Of a DNA stretch of 34,570 bases, positions 16,249-24,069 are shown piece after piece; positions within the stretch are counted from its first letter, which is position 1; each line of letters starts with the position of its first letter. A model generated the notes under the pieces. That model was not told the origin of the DNA and made no database searches. It saw nothing but the letters and a program-made list of their open reading frames with translations. The stretch is from NCBI GenBank assembly GCA_902810765.1, contig CADDYR010000007.1, positions 1 to 34,570 on the forward strand, written 5' to 3'. Origin of the DNA: Chloroflexota bacterium. GTDB taxonomy: Bacteria > Chloroflexota > Chloroflexia > Thermobaculales > Thermobaculaceae. The position numbers and the translations under genes were made by a program.

Positions 16249-17733
16249 CTAGGCCCCTGCCAGCTCGAGCGTGGATACCCTGCCCGAGGACACCTCGGCG
16301 ACCCGTATCGCGTGGTTGTTGGTGTCGGCAATGAAGACGCGGCCGCGGACTGCCGAGAGACCACCGGGCTCGCTGAACTGGACCGCAGAGCCCGTGCCGT
16401 CCCCGAAGCCCGCGCGCCCCGATCCGAGCCAGCTCGCGCACCTGCGCGTGTCCGGATCCAGGCGCTTGACCTTCGAGTTGTACGTGTCCGCGACGTACAC
16501 GAGCCCGTCGAGCCAGCATACGCCGAGCGGGTGCTGCAGCCTGACCTGTTCACCCACCCCGTCCTCGTCGCCGAACTCGAACAGCCCGACGCCGACGAGC
16601 GTCTCCACCTTCCCGCTCGCGGGATCGAATGTCCGCACCGAGCTCGTCTCGCTGTCAGCAAAGTAGATCAGGACGCCGTCGGTCGTGAGGCCGCTCGGCT
16701 GGGCCAGCTGCGCACGGGATGCCGGGCCGTCCTCGAGTCCCTCGACCCCGCTGCCTGCGCAGGGGCGTATCAGGCCGCTCGACAGCTCCAGCGCCCAGAG
16801 CTGGTGCATCCCAGCCATCGCGATGTAGAGCACGTTCTCGAGCACGCACAGGTCCCACGGCGAGCTGAGCGCGGCCTCGCGGCCCCGCGCTCCCTCGCGC
16901 GCGTAGCCGTGCGCCTGCTCGCCCGTGCCGGCAACGGTCACGACGCGTCCGGTGCCGAGGTCGAGGCGTCGTATCGCGTGGTTCTCGGTGTCGGCGACGA
17001 AGAGCTGGTCGTCCTGGAGCGCCACGCCCTGCGGGTGATCGAAAGCCGCCGACTCCGCTTCCCCGTCCGCGAGCCCGGCCTCGCCCCTGCCCCAGACGCG
17101 GCTAACTCTGCCGTCGAGGCCCGCCTCCAGCACCCGGTTGTGGCCCGAGTCCGCGATGAACAGCCGGGCGGACGCCTCGTCGGCCAGCACCTTGCCGGGG
17201 TACGCCAGCGTTCCCTCCGGCCTGCGCTCGGGCTGGAAGTCGAGCCTGCGGCGGACGAGCAGCCCCTCCCGGTCGTACTCCTCCACCATCGCCGAGAGCA
17301 GCCTGTCGAGCTCCTCCGAGCTCAGCTCGCCCTCGTGCCGAGCGACTATCCTGCCCTTGGGATCGACGAAGTACAGGGTTGGCCAGGCGCGCACCGCGTA
17401 CTCCTGCCACACCCGAAAGTCGGCGTCGTTTACGACCGGGTGCTCCACCTCGTATCGGCGGACGGCGTTCCGGAGGCCGATCTCCGCGCGCTCGGCCATG
17501 AACTTCGCGGAGTGCACTCCGATCACGGTGAGTACGTCGGCGTACTTGCGCTCCATCTTCCGCAACTGCGGAAGCGTGTGCATGCAGTTGATTCAGCAGT
17601 AGGTCCAGAAGTCGAGGATGACGATCCGCCCGCGGAACTCCATGAGGCTGATCGGGTGGTCGGTGTTGAGCCACTGCAGGTCCGGGGGGAAATCGGGGGC
17701 CGTGACCGTGCCTGCGAACCTGGACTGCGGCAT
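16249..17733 (-). CDS. Thioredoxin-NHL repeat protein, predicted selenoprotein (Sec47)
   Basis: From the ATG at 17733 (AGGAGGT, 6-7 nt spacing) the frame reads a thioredoxin-like N-terminus, then an in-frame TGA at 17595-17593, then a beta-propeller of NHL repeats, 494 residues in all. Around the TGA the protein reads [19 protein letters not shown]2-like relatives have CCINC here, so the TGA replaces the first Cys of the redox CxxC motif and gives UxxC. Thioredoxin fold features continue after it ([14 protein letters not shown]). NHL blocks such as [37 protein letters not shown] and [13 protein letters not shown] follow. A hairpin fitting bacterial SECIS rules lies just after the TGA. A truncated product from Met51 would lack half the redox motif. 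The likely role is a cytoplasmic thiol or peroxide redox enzyme, substrate unknown. Confidence 0.85.
17557..17574 (-). promoter_or_regulatory. Predicted bacterial SECIS hairpin
   Basis: In the mRNA, CUUCCGC-AGUU-GCGGAAG forms a perfect 7-bp stem with a 4-nt loop. The loop's second base is G, 27 nt after the UGA. Bacterial SECIS elements need a small apical loop with G among its first two bases about 16-37 nt downstream of UGA, so this one fits. It would bind SelB to recode the UGA as selenocysteine. Confidence 0.75.
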
Positions 17734-17994
17734 CGCGTTACCTCCTGTCCGGTGTGCGATGGACGCCCTTCATTCTACCCCAGCCCGCCGTCGGGGAGCT
17801 ACCAGTACCGAGCTGACGTGATCGCCCCGTACACGATCCTGGTCCGAGCCCTCTATCGCCACCAAGTCTCCACGAAAGCTCAAGGAGTAATCACCCGTTC
17901 CCGCCTAGACTCGATGCTATGTTCAGCGGCAGGCTGCGCGCCGTATCTCGAAGATCGGCACCGCCCGGATCGCAGGGACTGCGAGGTGAATACC

Positions 17995-19206
17995 ATGACT
18001 AGACCGCTTGTGGCCTGGGCAGCGATGGTGGCCACATCCATGGTAGTTGTGCTGGCGCTGTCCCTCTTCCTGCAGTACGGGGGACCGATAGCGGCTCACT
18101 CGCACTCCGAGCACGAGGACCTCGCCGACGGTCCCGCCCAGAGCACGGCCTCTCGAAGCGCGGAGGCGCGCTCGAAGTCGCGGACCCGCGTGTACTACAT
18201 CGCGGCCGACACAGTGAAGTGGGACTATGCTCCCACAGGCAGGAACCAGATCACCGGCAGGCCCTTCGACGAGGTGGCCGACACCTACGTCAAGAACGGC
18301 CCTGATCGCATAGGCAGCATCTACTACAAGTCCCTGTATCGCGAGTACACCGATGCTTCCTTCAGGCACCTCAAGCCGAGGCCCAGGAGCGAGGCGTACC
18401 TGGGGCTGCTCGGTCCGGTGATACGGGCGGAGGTAGGGGACACCATCAAGGTCGTCTTCAGGAACAACACCCCGTACCCAGCGAGCGTCCATCCCCACGG
18501 AGTGTTCTACGGGAAGGACGCCGAGGGCGCGCCGTACAACGACGGCACGCGCGGCAGGAACAAGGACGACGATGCCGTCGCGCCGGGGAAGACACATACC
18601 TACATCTGGCAGGTGCCCGAGCGGGCGGGTCCGGGGCCGATGGACCCCAGCACCGTGCTTTGGATGTACCACGGGCATGTAGATGAGCCCAGGGATACGA
18701 ACAGCGGGCTCATCGGCCCGATGATCATCGGCAGACACGGCAGCCTCGGAGCCGACGGCACACCCAAAGGGGTGGACCGCGAGTTCATCGCGCTGTTCAC
18801 GGTCTTCAACGAGAACGAGAGCTGGTACCTGGACAGGAACATCCGAACGTTCACGCGGGACCCGAAGAGTGTGGATCCCGAGGACGAGGACTTCCAGGAG
18901 AGCAACCTGATGCACTCGATCAATGGGTACGTGTACGGCAACCAGCCCATGATGACCATGAAGAGGGGCGAGCGCGTGCGCTGGTACCTGATGGCGATAG
19001 GCACCGAGGTCGACCTGCACACCCCGCACTGGCACGGCAACACCGTCGTGATGAACGGTATGCGCACCGACGTCGCCGAGCTGCTGCCCATGAGCATGAA
19101 GGTGGCGGACATGGTGACCGACAATCCCGGCATCTGGCTCTTCCACTGCCACGTCAACGACCACATCGTGGCCGGAATGATCACGAGGTTCGAGGTAGAG
19201 GAGTAG
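17995..19206 (+). CDS. Membrane-anchored multicopper oxidase, ceruloplasmin-like
   Basis: The 403-residue protein has an N-terminal hydrophobic anchor or signal (residues 4-30) and then two cupredoxin domains. All four copper-binding His clusters are seen: HPHG (about 166-169), YHGH (about 225), HTPHWHG (about 342) and the type 1/type 3 motif HCHVNDHIVAGM (about 384). The opening YYIAADTVKWDYAPTG and the block LGLLGPVIRAEVGDTIKVVFRN resemble ceruloplasmin, hephaestin and coagulation factor A domains more than CotA or CueO. Members oxidise Cu(I), Fe(II) or phenols with O2 outside the membrane; a two-domain form may work as a trimer. ATG at 17995 has GAGGTGA upstream. It is divergent from the selenoprotein gene and followed at 5 nt by a small membrane protein. 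Confidence 0.9.
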   Translation: MTRPLVAWAAMVATSMVVVLALSLFLQYGGPIAAHSHSEHEDLADGPAQSTASRSAEARSKSRTRVYYIAADTVKWDYAPTGRNQITGRPFDEVADTYVKNGPDRIGSIYYKSLYREYTDASFRHLKPRPRSEAYLGLLGPVIRAEVGDTIKVVFRNNTPYPASVHPHGVFYGKDAEGAPYNDGTRGRNKDDDAVAPGKTHTYIWQVPERAGPGPMDPSTVLWMYHGHVDEPRDTNSGLIGPMIIGRHGSLGADGTPKGVDREFIALFTVFNENESWYLDRNIRTFTRDPKSVDPEDEDFQESNLMHSINGYVYGNQPMMTMKRGERVRWYLMAIGTEVDLHTPHWHGNTVVMNGMRTDVAELLPMSMKVADMVTDNPGIWLFHCHVNDHIVAGMITRFEVEE

Positions 19207-19211
19207 CGGGC

Positions 19212-19649
19212 GTGCGAGGGCTCACGACATCGGCTGGAATCACGGGGCGGCCGGACAAGCTGCTGTATCTGGCGGCGATCCTGTCGTGGGTCGCCGCTCT
19301 GATCCACGTGCTGGTGATGCCCGAGCACTTCCACGAGTGGTGGGGGTACGGCGCGTTCTTTCTCGTCGCCGGCCTCGCTCAGGCGGCCTTCGCGGTGGTG
19401 GTGGTCGGGTGGCCGAGGGAGCGCCTCCTGCTGCTGGGAATCCTCGGCAACCTCGCGATCGTCGCCCTGTGGGGCTGGACGCGCACTGTGGGGATACCGT
19501 TCGGACCCGGGGCCGGGGAGGTGGAGGCTGTGGGCGTGATGGATGCGGTCTGCTCCGCGACGGAGGCTGTGCTGGCGGTCGTGCTGATGATCGTGCTGTG
19601 GCAGGCTCGCGCCCGACATTCTCGAATCGGGGCCCGAAGCTCTTCGTGA
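19212..19649 (+). CDS. Small four-helix membrane protein
   Basis: No family was named with certainty. The 145-residue product has four predicted transmembrane helices (about 19-35, 45-65, 72-88 and 105-128), with His-rich loops in the first half (LIHVLVMPEHFHEWWGYG). It starts with GTG 5 nt after the multicopper oxidase stop, with GAGGAG inside that gene's end, so the two are co-translated. The His/Met-containing first loop and the neighbour suggest a copper- or oxidase-related membrane role, which is an inference. Confidence 0.75.
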   Translation: MRGLTTSAGITGRPDKLLYLAAILSWVAALIHVLVMPEHFHEWWGYGAFFLVAGLAQAAFAVVVVGWPRERLLLLGILGNLAIVALWGWTRTVGIPFGPGAGEVEAVGVMDAVCSATEAVLAVVLMIVLWQARARHSRIGARSSS

Positions 19650-19685
19650 CCACACACCCCTCCTGCAAGGTACTGTAGGAGCTGC

Positions 19686-19701
19686 AGCCCGCAAGAGGGC
19701 T
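19686..19701 (+). terminator. Weak intrinsic terminator after the multicopper oxidase operon
   Basis: AGCCC and GGGCT form a 5-bp stem with a 6-nt loop, followed by TTTC. The stem is short and the T-run poor, so this is tentative. Confidence 0.3.
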
Positions 19702-19770
19702 TTCGGCCTGCGGACGGTCACTAACGCAGGACAAAGGCTGCACGACCTCAAGCGTACCGTGTGCGGGGAT

Positions 19771-20337
19771 TCAGGTACTGTAGTCGTTGTCGGCGGGCGC
19801 GGCGGCTCCCGGCGTGGCGGAGGCGTCGGGGGTCGGCGTCGGTCCGATTGACTGCGCCCCAAGCCACAGGAACTCCCCCGTCCGAGCGTCCACAAATGCC
19901 GTCGCGCGCACCTCGTAGATGATGTCCTGCAGCGGCTTGGGGTTGCGCATGGACCCGGCGTTGCCCTCCATCACAGCCTTGTCGAAGTGCACGACCCATA
20001 CCGGGCGTCTGACCATGTACATGGGGTCTCTGGTGTTCGTCGTCGTCTCGACCGGGTTGGTGGCCAGCCAGTACTCCGCGGTCGGAGGGCTCAGCACCCT
20101 GTCGAACTCACGGGACGCGGTCCTGATGGCCTCGTCCCTGGTCACGCTCGGTGGAGAAACGGCTGGGAGCAATTCGATCCGGAAACCGGATGCCCGAACA
20201 ATGGACGCGGGCTGCGGAGTGGTTCCGACGCTCAGCGCGCTCCGGTGCCTGGCTTCGGTCTCGAGAACGATCGAGGCGGCCAGAGCTGCGCCGAGCACGA
20301 CCAGGATCAGGCCAACTGGTGATAGCGACCCTCTCAT
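19771..20337 (-). CDS. Exported or membrane-anchored protein of unknown function
   Basis: The 188-residue product has an N-terminal hydrophobic helix (residues 7-25) suggesting export or anchoring. The rest is extracytoplasmic-looking: a segment with DEAIRTASREFDRV, then MVRRPVWVVHFDK and VRATAFVDARTGEFLW, the last resembling the end of PepSY-like units (a strand followed by D-x-x-TGE). It ends in a Pro/Thr/Ala-rich tail. GGAGG precedes the ATG. It stands alone between ispF and the convergent multicopper oxidase operon. A PepSY-like domain is only a guess. Confidence 0.7.
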   Translation of the reverse strand: MRGSLSPVGLILVVLGAALAASIVLETEARHRSALSVGTTPQPASIVRASGFRIELLPAVSPPSVTRDEAIRTASREFDRVLSPPTAEYWLATNPVETTTNTRDPMYMVRRPVWVVHFDKAVMEGNAGSMRNPKPLQDIIYEVRATAFVDARTGEFLWLGAQSIGPTPTPDASATPGAAAPADNDYST

Positions 20338-20484
20338 GATCCCTGCCTCCTGAGCTACTTTCCACCCTTTCCTCTACCGGCCATCGTACAGCAAACGAGT
20401 ACGTGAAGTTGCAGGCTGAGCTGCAGCAATTCAAGGGATCGCCCGTCATCGCTACCAAAATGCCACCGACCCTGTTGGGCGGGG

Positions 20485-20961
20485 TCAGCCGGCTCGCTCG
20501 ATGAGGCAGACGGCGTGGGCGGCGATGCCCTCCTCCCGCCCCCAGGCGCCGAGCCGGTCGGTCGTCGTCGCCTTGACCCCGACCGCGCCACGATCCACGA
20601 GCAGGCACGACGCGATCCGAGCGGCCATCTCCACGGTGTACGGCGAGAGCCTGGGGGCCTGGGCCACGATCACCGAGTCCACGTTCACGACCCTCCACCC
20701 CGCCCCATCGAGCATCTCCCGCACCCGCTCGAGGAGCAGGAGGCTGCTCACTCCCTCGTACTCCGGATCGTCCGAGCCGAAGAACCTGCCGATGTCGCCG
20801 AGAGACGCCGCCCCAAGCAGGGCGTCCATGATCGCGTGCACGAGCGCGTCGGCGTCGGAGTGCCCCTCGAGCCCCAGCCGGTGCGGGATCGCCACGCCGC
20901 CGAGCACGAGCTCGCGCCCCTCGACCAGCCTGTGGGCGTCGTACCCAATGCCTACTCGCAT
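20485..20961 (-). CDS. ispF: 2-C-methyl-D-erythritol 2,4-cyclodiphosphate synthase
   Basis: The 158-residue protein is a normal-length IspF. Zinc ligands Asp8, His10 and His42 are in GYDAHR and DALVHAIMDALLGA, and the C-terminal signature KATTTDRLGAWGREEGIAA is complete. It cyclises CDP-methylerythritol 2-phosphate to MEcPP in the non-mevalonate isoprenoid pathway. It overlaps the end of ispD by 10 nt, the usual order, so it is co-translated. Isoprenoid supply also feeds the polyprenol carriers that GT-C enzymes like those at 28.7-31.8 kb would need. Confidence 0.97.
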   Translation of the reverse strand: MRVGIGYDAHRLVEGRELVLGGVAIPHRLGLEGHSDADALVHAIMDALLGAASLGDIGRFFGSDDPEYEGVSSLLLLERVREMLDGAGWRVVNVDSVIVAQAPRLSPYTVEMAARIASCLLVDRGAVGVKATTTDRLGAWGREEGIAAHAVCLIERAG

Positions 20962-21638
20962 CCCTCGCCTCCGTACAGCGCCCGGGCCAGCGACAGGTCC
21001 TCGGGTGTGGTGACCTTCAGGTTACGGTAGTCCCCCTCGTACACCCACACCACGTGCCCCGCGGCCTCCATCACCGCCGCGTCGTCTGTACACTCCACCC
21101 CCTCGACGGCCGCCCGGCGGTGCGCCTCCAGGAGCTCGTCGTACCGGAACACCTGCGGCGTCTGAGCCTCCCACAGCTCCTCCCGAGGGGGCGTCCCGAC
21201 GACCGCCCCGTCCTCCCGCACCCGCTTGATCGTGCTCTTGGCGCGCACGGCACACAGCGCGGAGCCGCGCTCGCGCGCCATCTGGATGCCGCGGCTCACC
21301 AGTTCCGGGGTGACGAGCGGCCTGGCACCGTCGTGCACCGCCACGACGTCGCAGGATCCCAGCGCCTCGAGCCCCAGCCGCACGCTCTCCTGACGGGTCA
21401 CGCCGCCGGGGCGTACGTCGCTCACCTTCGAGAAGCCGTGGCGGGCGCACAGAGCCTCCATGCGCGACACGCACTCGGGCAGCGTGACGAGGACGACGCG
21501 GCCGACGTCCGGGCAGGCCTGGAAGGCGACGATCGTTCGGGCGATGAGCGGTGCGCCGCACAGGTCGGCCCACAGCTTGTCGGTGCCGCGCATGCGCGAG
21601 CTCGAGCCCGCGGCGACGATCACGGCGCCAGCGCTCAT
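20952..21638 (-). CDS. ispD: 2-C-methyl-D-erythritol 4-phosphate cytidylyltransferase
   Basis: The 228-residue protein shows the nucleotidyltransferase motif IVAAGSSSRM, the substrate-binding VHDGARP, CTDDAAVME and the C-terminal GDYRNLKVTTPEDL. It transfers CMP from CTP to methylerythritol 4-phosphate. It lies between yacL and ispF, an order common in Gram-positive bacteria. The ATG at 21638 has no strong ribosome-binding site, so translation may depend on coupling to the upstream gene 76 bp away. Confidence 0.96.
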   Translation of the reverse strand: MSAGAVIVAAGSSSRMRGTDKLWADLCGAPLIARTIVAFQACPDVGRVVLVTLPECVSRMEALCARHGFSKVSDVRPGGVTRQESVRLGLEALGSCDVVAVHDGARPLVTPELVSRGIQMARERGSALCAVRAKSTIKRVREDGAVVGTPPREELWEAQTPQVFRYDELLEAHRRAAVEGVECTDDAAVMEAAGHVVWVYEGDYRNLKVTTPEDLSLARALYGGEGCE

Positions 21639-21714
21639 CCGGGCCGCCTGGCTGGGCGCGGAGCGCGCCCCAATCGGGTGTCGCAGGAGGTGGATCGGAG
21701 CACCGGCTGGACCC

Positions 21715-22794
21715 CTACGCTTCCTTCGACACGGCCCTGCGCTGCGATCCGTTGTTCACGAGCTGGGCGAAGATCATCCGTCCCGCGGTCGTCTGCAGCA
21801 GGCGCGTGACCTTGACCTCGACCTCGCTGTTCATGCTCGCCCGGCCGCCCTCCACCACGACCATCGTGCCGTCGTCGAGGTAGCCCACCCCCTGGTCGAG
21901 CTCCTTCCCCTCCTGGATGATGCGCACCGAGATGTCCTCACCGGGCAAGAGCACCGGGCGCAGGGCCTGGGCGAGCTCGTTGATGTTCAGGACCTTGATC
22001 CCCTGCAGGACCGCCACCTTGTTCAGATTGTAGTCGTTCGTGACGATCGGGTACGAGAACTCGCTGGCTATCGAGATGAGCTTGCCGTCCACGTCCTCGA
22101 CGCCCTCCAGGTCGAAGTCCACGACCTCGACGGACACGTACTGTCCGTTCTGGAGCTGCGAGAGGACGTCCAGCCCACGCCGGCCGCGGGCGCGCCGGAG
22201 CGCGTCGGGCGAGTCCGCGATCGACTGCAGCTCGCGGAGCACGAACCTCGGCACCAGCAAGCTCCCACGGAGGAAGCCGGTCGCGGCGACGTCGGCTATG
22301 CGTCCGTCTATGATCGCGCTGGTGTCGAGCAGGTACTTCTCGGAGCGCATCTCCTCGGCCGCCTCGGTGGTGACGACCCGGCGATGCGCGAAGTACTCGA
22401 GCAGCTCACGGTGTCTGGAGAGCGCGATGGAGATGCTGATGTAGCATATGACGACCGCGGCGAACAGCGGCGCGAAGCTTCCCAGGAAGGTGGGCAGCGC
22501 CCGCAGCGGGATCGTGACCAGGGCCGAGAGCACGAGGCCGACGATCAGGCCGACGGCGACGGCGATCAGGTCGCCCACGGCCATGGACGCGAGCCAGCGC
22601 CGCACGTGGTTGAAGGGCGCGATCGTGATGTGCGGCGTGAAGAGGAGCCCCACGATCACTCCAAGCCCGGCTCCGGAGAGCGTGAGCACGATGGTCAGCG
22701 TGTGGTACGTTTCCGACAGCCATCTGCCGAGCTGGTAGCCCGCGAGGCCGAACAGGATGGCGCCTAGCGCTCGTGCGGCGACTCGTACTTTCAT
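21715..22794 (-). CDS. yacL: PIN-TRAM domain membrane protein, YacL family
   Basis: The 359-residue protein has four hydrophobic helices in the first 130 residues, then a PIN nuclease domain opening at YLLDTSAIIDGRI and continuing with VLRELQ and IVTNDYNLNKVA, then a C-terminal TRAM domain (about 280-345, GVGYLDDGTMVVVEGG). The PIN acidic residues are present. The family is widely conserved in Gram-positive bacteria next to ispD-ispF; a membrane-tethered RNase or RNA-binding role is presumed, not proven. No clear ribosome-binding site precedes the ATG. Confidence 0.92.
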   Translation of the reverse strand: MKVRVAARALGAILFGLAGYQLGRWLSETYHTLTIVLTLSGAGLGVIVGLLFTPHITIAPFNHVRRWLASMAVGDLIAVAVGLIVGLVLSALVTIPLRALPTFLGSFAPLFAAVVICYISISIALSRHRELLEYFAHRRVVTTEAAEEMRSEKYLLDTSAIIDGRIADVAATGFLRGSLLVPRFVLRELQSIADSPDALRRARGRRGLDVLSQLQNGQYVSVEVVDFDLEGVEDVDGKLISIASEFSYPIVTNDYNLNKVAVLQGIKVLNINELAQALRPVLLPGEDISVRIIQEGKELDQGVGYLDDGTMVVVEGGRASMNSEVEVKVTRLLQTTAGRMIFAQLVNNGSQRRAVSKEA

Positions 22795-22828
22795 AGTTTA
22801 TGTTCAGGCGTCCAGTTGGCGCCAGTCG

Positions 22829-23701
22829 TCAGGCCAGCGCGGTGGTGCCGGTCAGCAGGCCCTCGCGCCACCGCCTGTGCCGTTCGCGCAGACCGTGCAG
22901 CACGGCCCGCGGCACGTAGATGCTGCCCAGCGGAGGCTCCCGCATTGACGGCACTCCGTGGTAGTCGCTCCCGCCGCTGGGCGAAAGTCCGAACGTACGC
23001 GCGAGCCGAAGAAGGCTCGCGCGAGTTGCGGGAGTGTAACTGGTGTAGTATACCTCAAGCCCGTCCAGGCCCGCCCGCGCGAGGCCGGCGACGGTGCGGG
23101 TCAGATCGTGCACGAACGTGGGATGGGCCAGGATCGCGATGCCCCCAGCCCCGTGGATCGTGCGCACCGCGTCCCGCGGCAGCAGCTTGTGCCTGGGCAC
23201 GTAGGCCCTGCCGCCGTGGCCGATGTACTCCTCCGTGAAGGCGTCCTCGAAGCGCTCGATGTACCCCTCCTCGAGCATCGCGCGGGCGATCGCGGGCCTG
23301 CCGATCGTGGCCTGCCCCGCGAGCTCCTCGACTCGCTCCCATCGCAGCCGGCCCAGACCCATTGCGCGCAGCTTCTCGACCATCTGCCGGGCCGCGGCGT
23401 CGCGCCCGCCCTTCAGGTTGCGCGTGAGCTCGAGCAGCCCGGGGTCGGAGGGCTCGATCCACAGGCCGACCATGTGTATCTCCCCCTGCTCGACGGTCGT
23501 GCTCAGCTCGACGCCGGGAACGACCTCGACGCCAAGCTCCCGCCCGGCCTCGAGCGCGGCGGGGACGCCCGCGACGGTGTCGTGGTCCGTGACCGCGAGC
23601 GTCTCGATGCCTGCCTCGGCGGCGAGGCGTACCAGCACGGGCGGGGGATGCTGGCCGTCCGACTGGTCCGTATGGGTGTGCAGATCTATGGTACGGCGGA
23701 T
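22829..23701 (-). CDS. PHP-domain metal-dependent phosphoesterase, non-canonical start
   Basis: The protein is a short PHP phosphoesterase of about 290 residues: IDLHTHTDQSDG near the N-terminus, TDHDT around residue 40, GVELS, then ILAHPTF and GGSDYHG near the end, the full set of metal ligands. Relatives hydrolyse nucleoside 3',5'-bisphosphate or short RNA. The in-frame ATG/GTG/TTG codons are missing where the protein should begin. The best start is ATC at 23701, 9 nt after AGGAG, which gives MRRTIDLHTHT. The nearest upstream ATG (23797) would overlap spoVS by 79 nt and add 32 unrelated residues. The gene follows spoVS at 17 nt. Confidence 0.85.
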   Translation of the reverse strand: MRRTIDLHTHTDQSDGQHPPPVLVRLAAEAGIETLAVTDHDTVAGVPAALEAGRELGVEVVPGVELSTTVEQGEIHMVGLWIEPSDPGLLELTRNLKGGRDAAARQMVEKLRAMGLGRLRWERVEELAGQATIGRPAIARAMLEEGYIERFEDAFTEEYIGHGGRAYVPRHKLLPRDAVRTIHGAGGIAILAHPTFVHDLTRTVAGLARAGLDGLEVYYTSYTPATRASLLRLARTFGLSPSGGSDYHGVPSMREPPLGSIYVPRAVLHGLRERHRRWREGLLTGTTALA

Positions 23702-23718
23702 CGGATCTATCTCCTGGT

Positions 23719-24069
23719 CTAGCGTGGCTCGACGTACACAAAGATAGCGGTGCGCTGCCTGCCCTCGATCTCCACCTCGGCGAAGGCGGGTGTGCATATT
23801 ATATCTATACCGTCGGCGAGCAGGTAGTTGCGTGCGGTGGCGATGGCCTTGACCGTCTGATTGACGGCTCCCGCCCCGATGGCCTGGAGCTGGACGCACT
23901 TGCCCGAGCGGATCAGCCCGGCGATCGCGCCCGCCACCAGGCTGGGCTGGGACTTGGAGGAGACCTTCAGCCCCTCCGCATCACTCGGACCGGGCTGCGA
24001 CTCGCCGTACCCCGGCAGCGGTTGTTCGTTCTCGGTTGCGTGTTCGTGACTCCAAGCAGGATTCCGCAT
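23719..24069 (-). CDS. spoVS: Stage V sporulation protein S (SpoVS) family
   Basis: The C-terminal 85 residues match SpoVS closely: LKVSSKSQPSLVAGAIAGLIRSG, then QAIGAGAVNQTVKAIATAR and the ending AFAEVEIEGRQRTAI. An extra N-terminal tail of about 32 polar residues is not usual in the family. SpoVS is a small Alba-like, probably nucleic-acid-binding protein. It occurs in many non-sporulating bacteria, so it does not by itself show sporulation. The ATG directly follows the ymdB stop and is preceded by GGGGAG. Confidence 0.93.
   Translation of the reverse strand: MRNPAWSHEHATENEQPLPGYGESQPGPSDAEGLKVSSKSQPSLVAGAIAGLIRSGKCVQLQAIGAGAVNQTVKAIATARNYLLADGIDIICTPAFAEVEIEGRQRTAIFVYVEPR

Noticed and set aside
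15987-16661. Minus-strand frame running from within the NHL gene into the 258-bp gap before the MFS gene
   Set aside because: No start codon with a ribosome-binding site lies in the gap, the residues are low-complexity, and the part within the NHL gene is a shadow frame. The gap is left without a gene.
16249-17583. A 444-residue NHL protein starting at a Met in the middle of the redox motif
   Set aside because: The thioredoxin domain and an excellent ribosome-binding site lie upstream in the same frame beyond the TGA, so this start is an artefact of reading TGA as stop.
19668-19783. AGGTACTGTAG occurring twice, 105 bp apart
   Set aside because: One copy includes the stop codon region of the 19771-20337 gene. 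Eleven bases twice, with no further flanking similarity or element between, is too little for a mobile element or attachment site.
21654-21670. GGGCGCG-GAG-CGCGCCC hairpin between yacL and ispD
   Set aside because: No T-run follows on the minus strand, and yacL-ispD-ispF look like one transcription unit; such short GC hairpins are frequent here by chance.
23702-23899. Longer PHP protein starting inside spoVS
   Set aside because: The extra residues are a shadow of spoVS and no ribosome-binding site supports these starts; the family begins at the IDLHTHT strand.
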